Of a stretch of DNA of 15,770 nt, positions 14,914 through 15,770 are shown one piece after another. Position 1 is the stretch's first letter. Each line of letters begins with the position of its first letter. Position numbers and translations under genes: made by a program. The stretch covers positions 1-15,770 of the forward strand of contig CABRYP010000042.1 of the NCBI GenBank assembly GCA_902475245.1, read 5' to 3'. This DNA is from an uncultured Collinsella sp. GTDB taxonomy: Bacteria > Actinomycetota > Coriobacteriia > Coriobacteriales > Coriobacteriaceae. The notes under the pieces were generated by a model. It did no database searches. It was not told the origin of the DNA and worked only from the letters and a program-made list of their open reading frames with translations.

Positions 14914-15555
14914 GTGACTTGTAAGGTATTAGTCGTTTGCGGATCGCCTGTTGTGACGAGCGCGGATCTGCTGCGCCAGCTGGCGGGGGAGTGCGACCAC
15001 GTTGTCGCCGTGGACCGCGGGCTCGACGCGCTGCTGGGCGCGGGGCTAGGCTGCGATGTCTATGTGGGCGACGCCGACACCGTAAGCGATGAGGGACGCG
15101 CTCTGGTCGATGCCGCCGAAGCCTTTGAGGTTGAGCGTCACAACCCCTACAAGGACTACACTGATCTAGCATTGGCGCTCGATTCCGTCCGTCGTCGCTG
15201 GCCGGGCGTGGAAGTGGTTGCGACCTGCGCCACCGGCGGCCGCCCTGACATGGCCCTGTCCGTACTGGGCCTGCTCGCTGGCTATGAGGATGCCCCCGTC
15301 TGGATTGTCGAGGACAAGGTTACCGCCCGTTTCCTCCACGCAGGCGAATCATGGATCATTGAGGGCGCCGAGGGCAAGACCTTCTCCATCATCGCCATAG
15401 CCCCCAACACCCAAGTAAGCGAATACGGCCTAGAATGGGAACTAGACCACAGCCCCCTAGCCCTCTTGGCCGACACCGGCATCAGCAACGTCGTCAGGTC
15501 AACAGCCGCGATTAGAGTCCACGCCGGCACCGCCATCGCTTACCTCTACAAGTAA
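14914..15555 (+). CDS. Thiamine pyrophosphokinase-like protein
   Basis: The 213-residue protein follows the thiamine diphosphokinase layout, which makes thiamine diphosphate from thiamine and ATP. Seen in order are AVDRG (32-36, usually ADGG), VGDADT (51-56, usually GDFDS), NPYKDYTDLALAL (77-89, matching the P.KD.TD motif) and ATGGRPD (106-112, usually GGRxDH, with Met in place of His). Length is normal for the family. The start is GTG at 14914, with AGGCGAG just before it and only 9 bases after the HAD stop, so the two genes form an operon. Thiamine diphosphate serves central carbon enzymes, so a link with glycogen is only positional. The changed residues leave some doubt on substrate. Confidence 0.8.
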   Translation: MTCKVLVVCGSPVVTSADLLRQLAGECDHVVAVDRGLDALLGAGLGCDVYVGDADTVSDEGRALVDAAEAFEVERHNPYKDYTDLALALDSVRRRWPGVEVVATCATGGRPDMALSVLGLLAGYEDAPVWIVEDKVTARFLHAGESWIIEGAEGKTFSIIAIAPNTQVSEYGLEWELDHSPLALLADTGISNVVRSTAAIRVHAGTAIAYLYK

Positions 15556-15569
15556 GGTCTATCGCATCA

Positions 15570-15642
15570 GGGTTTTATCGGGACGGTGGATAGAAATAAT
15601 CGCTCGAAGAGTGATTATTTCTGCCCCGTCCCAGGAAAACCC
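15570..15642. repeat. 73-base nested palindrome after the thiamine kinase gene
   Basis: Three stems are stacked: GGGTTTT/AAAACCC (15570-15576 with 15636-15642), GGGACGG/CCGTCCC (15580-15586 with 15626-15632) and a 14-base-pair inner stem (15592-15605 with 15609-15622, one wobble) around a 3-base GAA loop. It begins 14 bases after the stop codon, so it may terminate the HAD operon, but no T-run follows on the plus strand. Its size and symmetry also fit an intergenic palindromic repeat. Confidence 0.65.
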
Positions 15643-15673
15643 GTAAGGCGGAAAATCAATCCAAATTCCCCCC

Positions 15674-15702
15674 TTGCATCCCCGAAGATCTTCCCCTATA
15701 GT
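15674..15702 (+). promoter_or_regulatory. tRNA-Ala promoter
   Basis: TTGCAT (15674-15679) and TATAGT (15697-15702) are separated by exactly 17 bases, close to the sigma-70 consensus. The expected transcription start lies about 7 bases before the tRNA. Confidence 0.75.
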
Positions 15703-15715
15703 AGTTCCTCGTCAG

Positions 15716-15770
15716 GGGGGCGTAGCTCAGCTGGGAGAGCGCTTGACTGGCAGTCAAGAGGTCAGGGGTT
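15716..15770 (+). tRNA. tRNA-Ala(GGC), 3' end cut by the window
   Basis: The sequence starts with a GGGGGCG acceptor strand, TA, and a D arm GCTC/GAGC. The anticodon stem CTTGA/TCAAG encloses the loop CTGGCAG with anticodon GGC at 15749-15751, which reads the alanine codon GCC. The variable region and the first half of the T arm (AGGGGTT) follow before the window ends. The acceptor 3' strand and CCA end are not visible. Confidence 0.93.

Noticed and set aside
15570..15642. A CRISPR repeat or array
   Set aside because: There is only one palindromic unit, with no regularly spaced direct repeats or spacers anywhere in the window.

Overview
The window is a GC-rich bacterial chromosome segment that ends at its left edge in an AT-rich stretch. 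It is dominated by a glycogen metabolism locus with both GlgC and the non-catalytic GlgD subunit. High GC, the GlgC/GlgD pair, an amylase-MalQ fusion and lysine/alanine/threonine-rich tails on glycogen enzymes fit a gut actinobacterium of the Coriobacteriia, perhaps Collinsella. That assignment is inference from gene content, not from a marker gene.

Layout from left to right. Bases 2-238 are the 3' end of an AT-rich plus-strand gene with a Ser/Asn/Gln linker, which I do not recognise. A strong hairpin (285-318) separates it from convergent minus-strand genes: a FmdB-type zinc-ribbon protein (326-562) and a large GH13-GH77 fusion enzyme (651-3947). The 430-base gap at 3948-4377 holds a promoter with two TGGTAAAAC-type boxes, a 134-base element bounded by 15-base inverted repeats, and the terminator of the next operon. 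Bases 4378-13880 carry the minus-strand operon glgB-glgP-glgC-glgD-glgA, transcribed right to left. The 334-base divergent region 13881-14214 carries candidate promoters both ways and a cluster of the same TGGTAAAAC-type boxes. Rightward lie a HAD phosphatase-like gene (14215-14904) and a thiamine pyrophosphokinase-like gene (14914-15555). A 73-base nested palindrome (15570-15642), a well-formed promoter and the 5' part of a tRNA-Ala(GGC) close the window.

How the genes work together. GlgC with GlgD makes ADP-glucose from glucose-1-phosphate. GlgA extends the alpha-1,4 chain and GlgB adds alpha-1,6 branches. GlgP returns glucose-1-phosphate by phosphorolysis. The fusion enzyme can hydrolyse alpha-glucans in its first half and rearrange the maltodextrins in its second. 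Shared boxes upstream of the fusion gene and in the glgB/HAD divergent region suggest one transcription factor coordinates them.

The most unusual feature is that the two polymer-building enzymes, GlgA and GlgB, both carry long histone H1-like cationic tails (about 252 and 67 residues), while GlgC, GlgD, GlgP and the fusion enzyme do not. GlgB also lacks the conserved histidine of GH13 region I.
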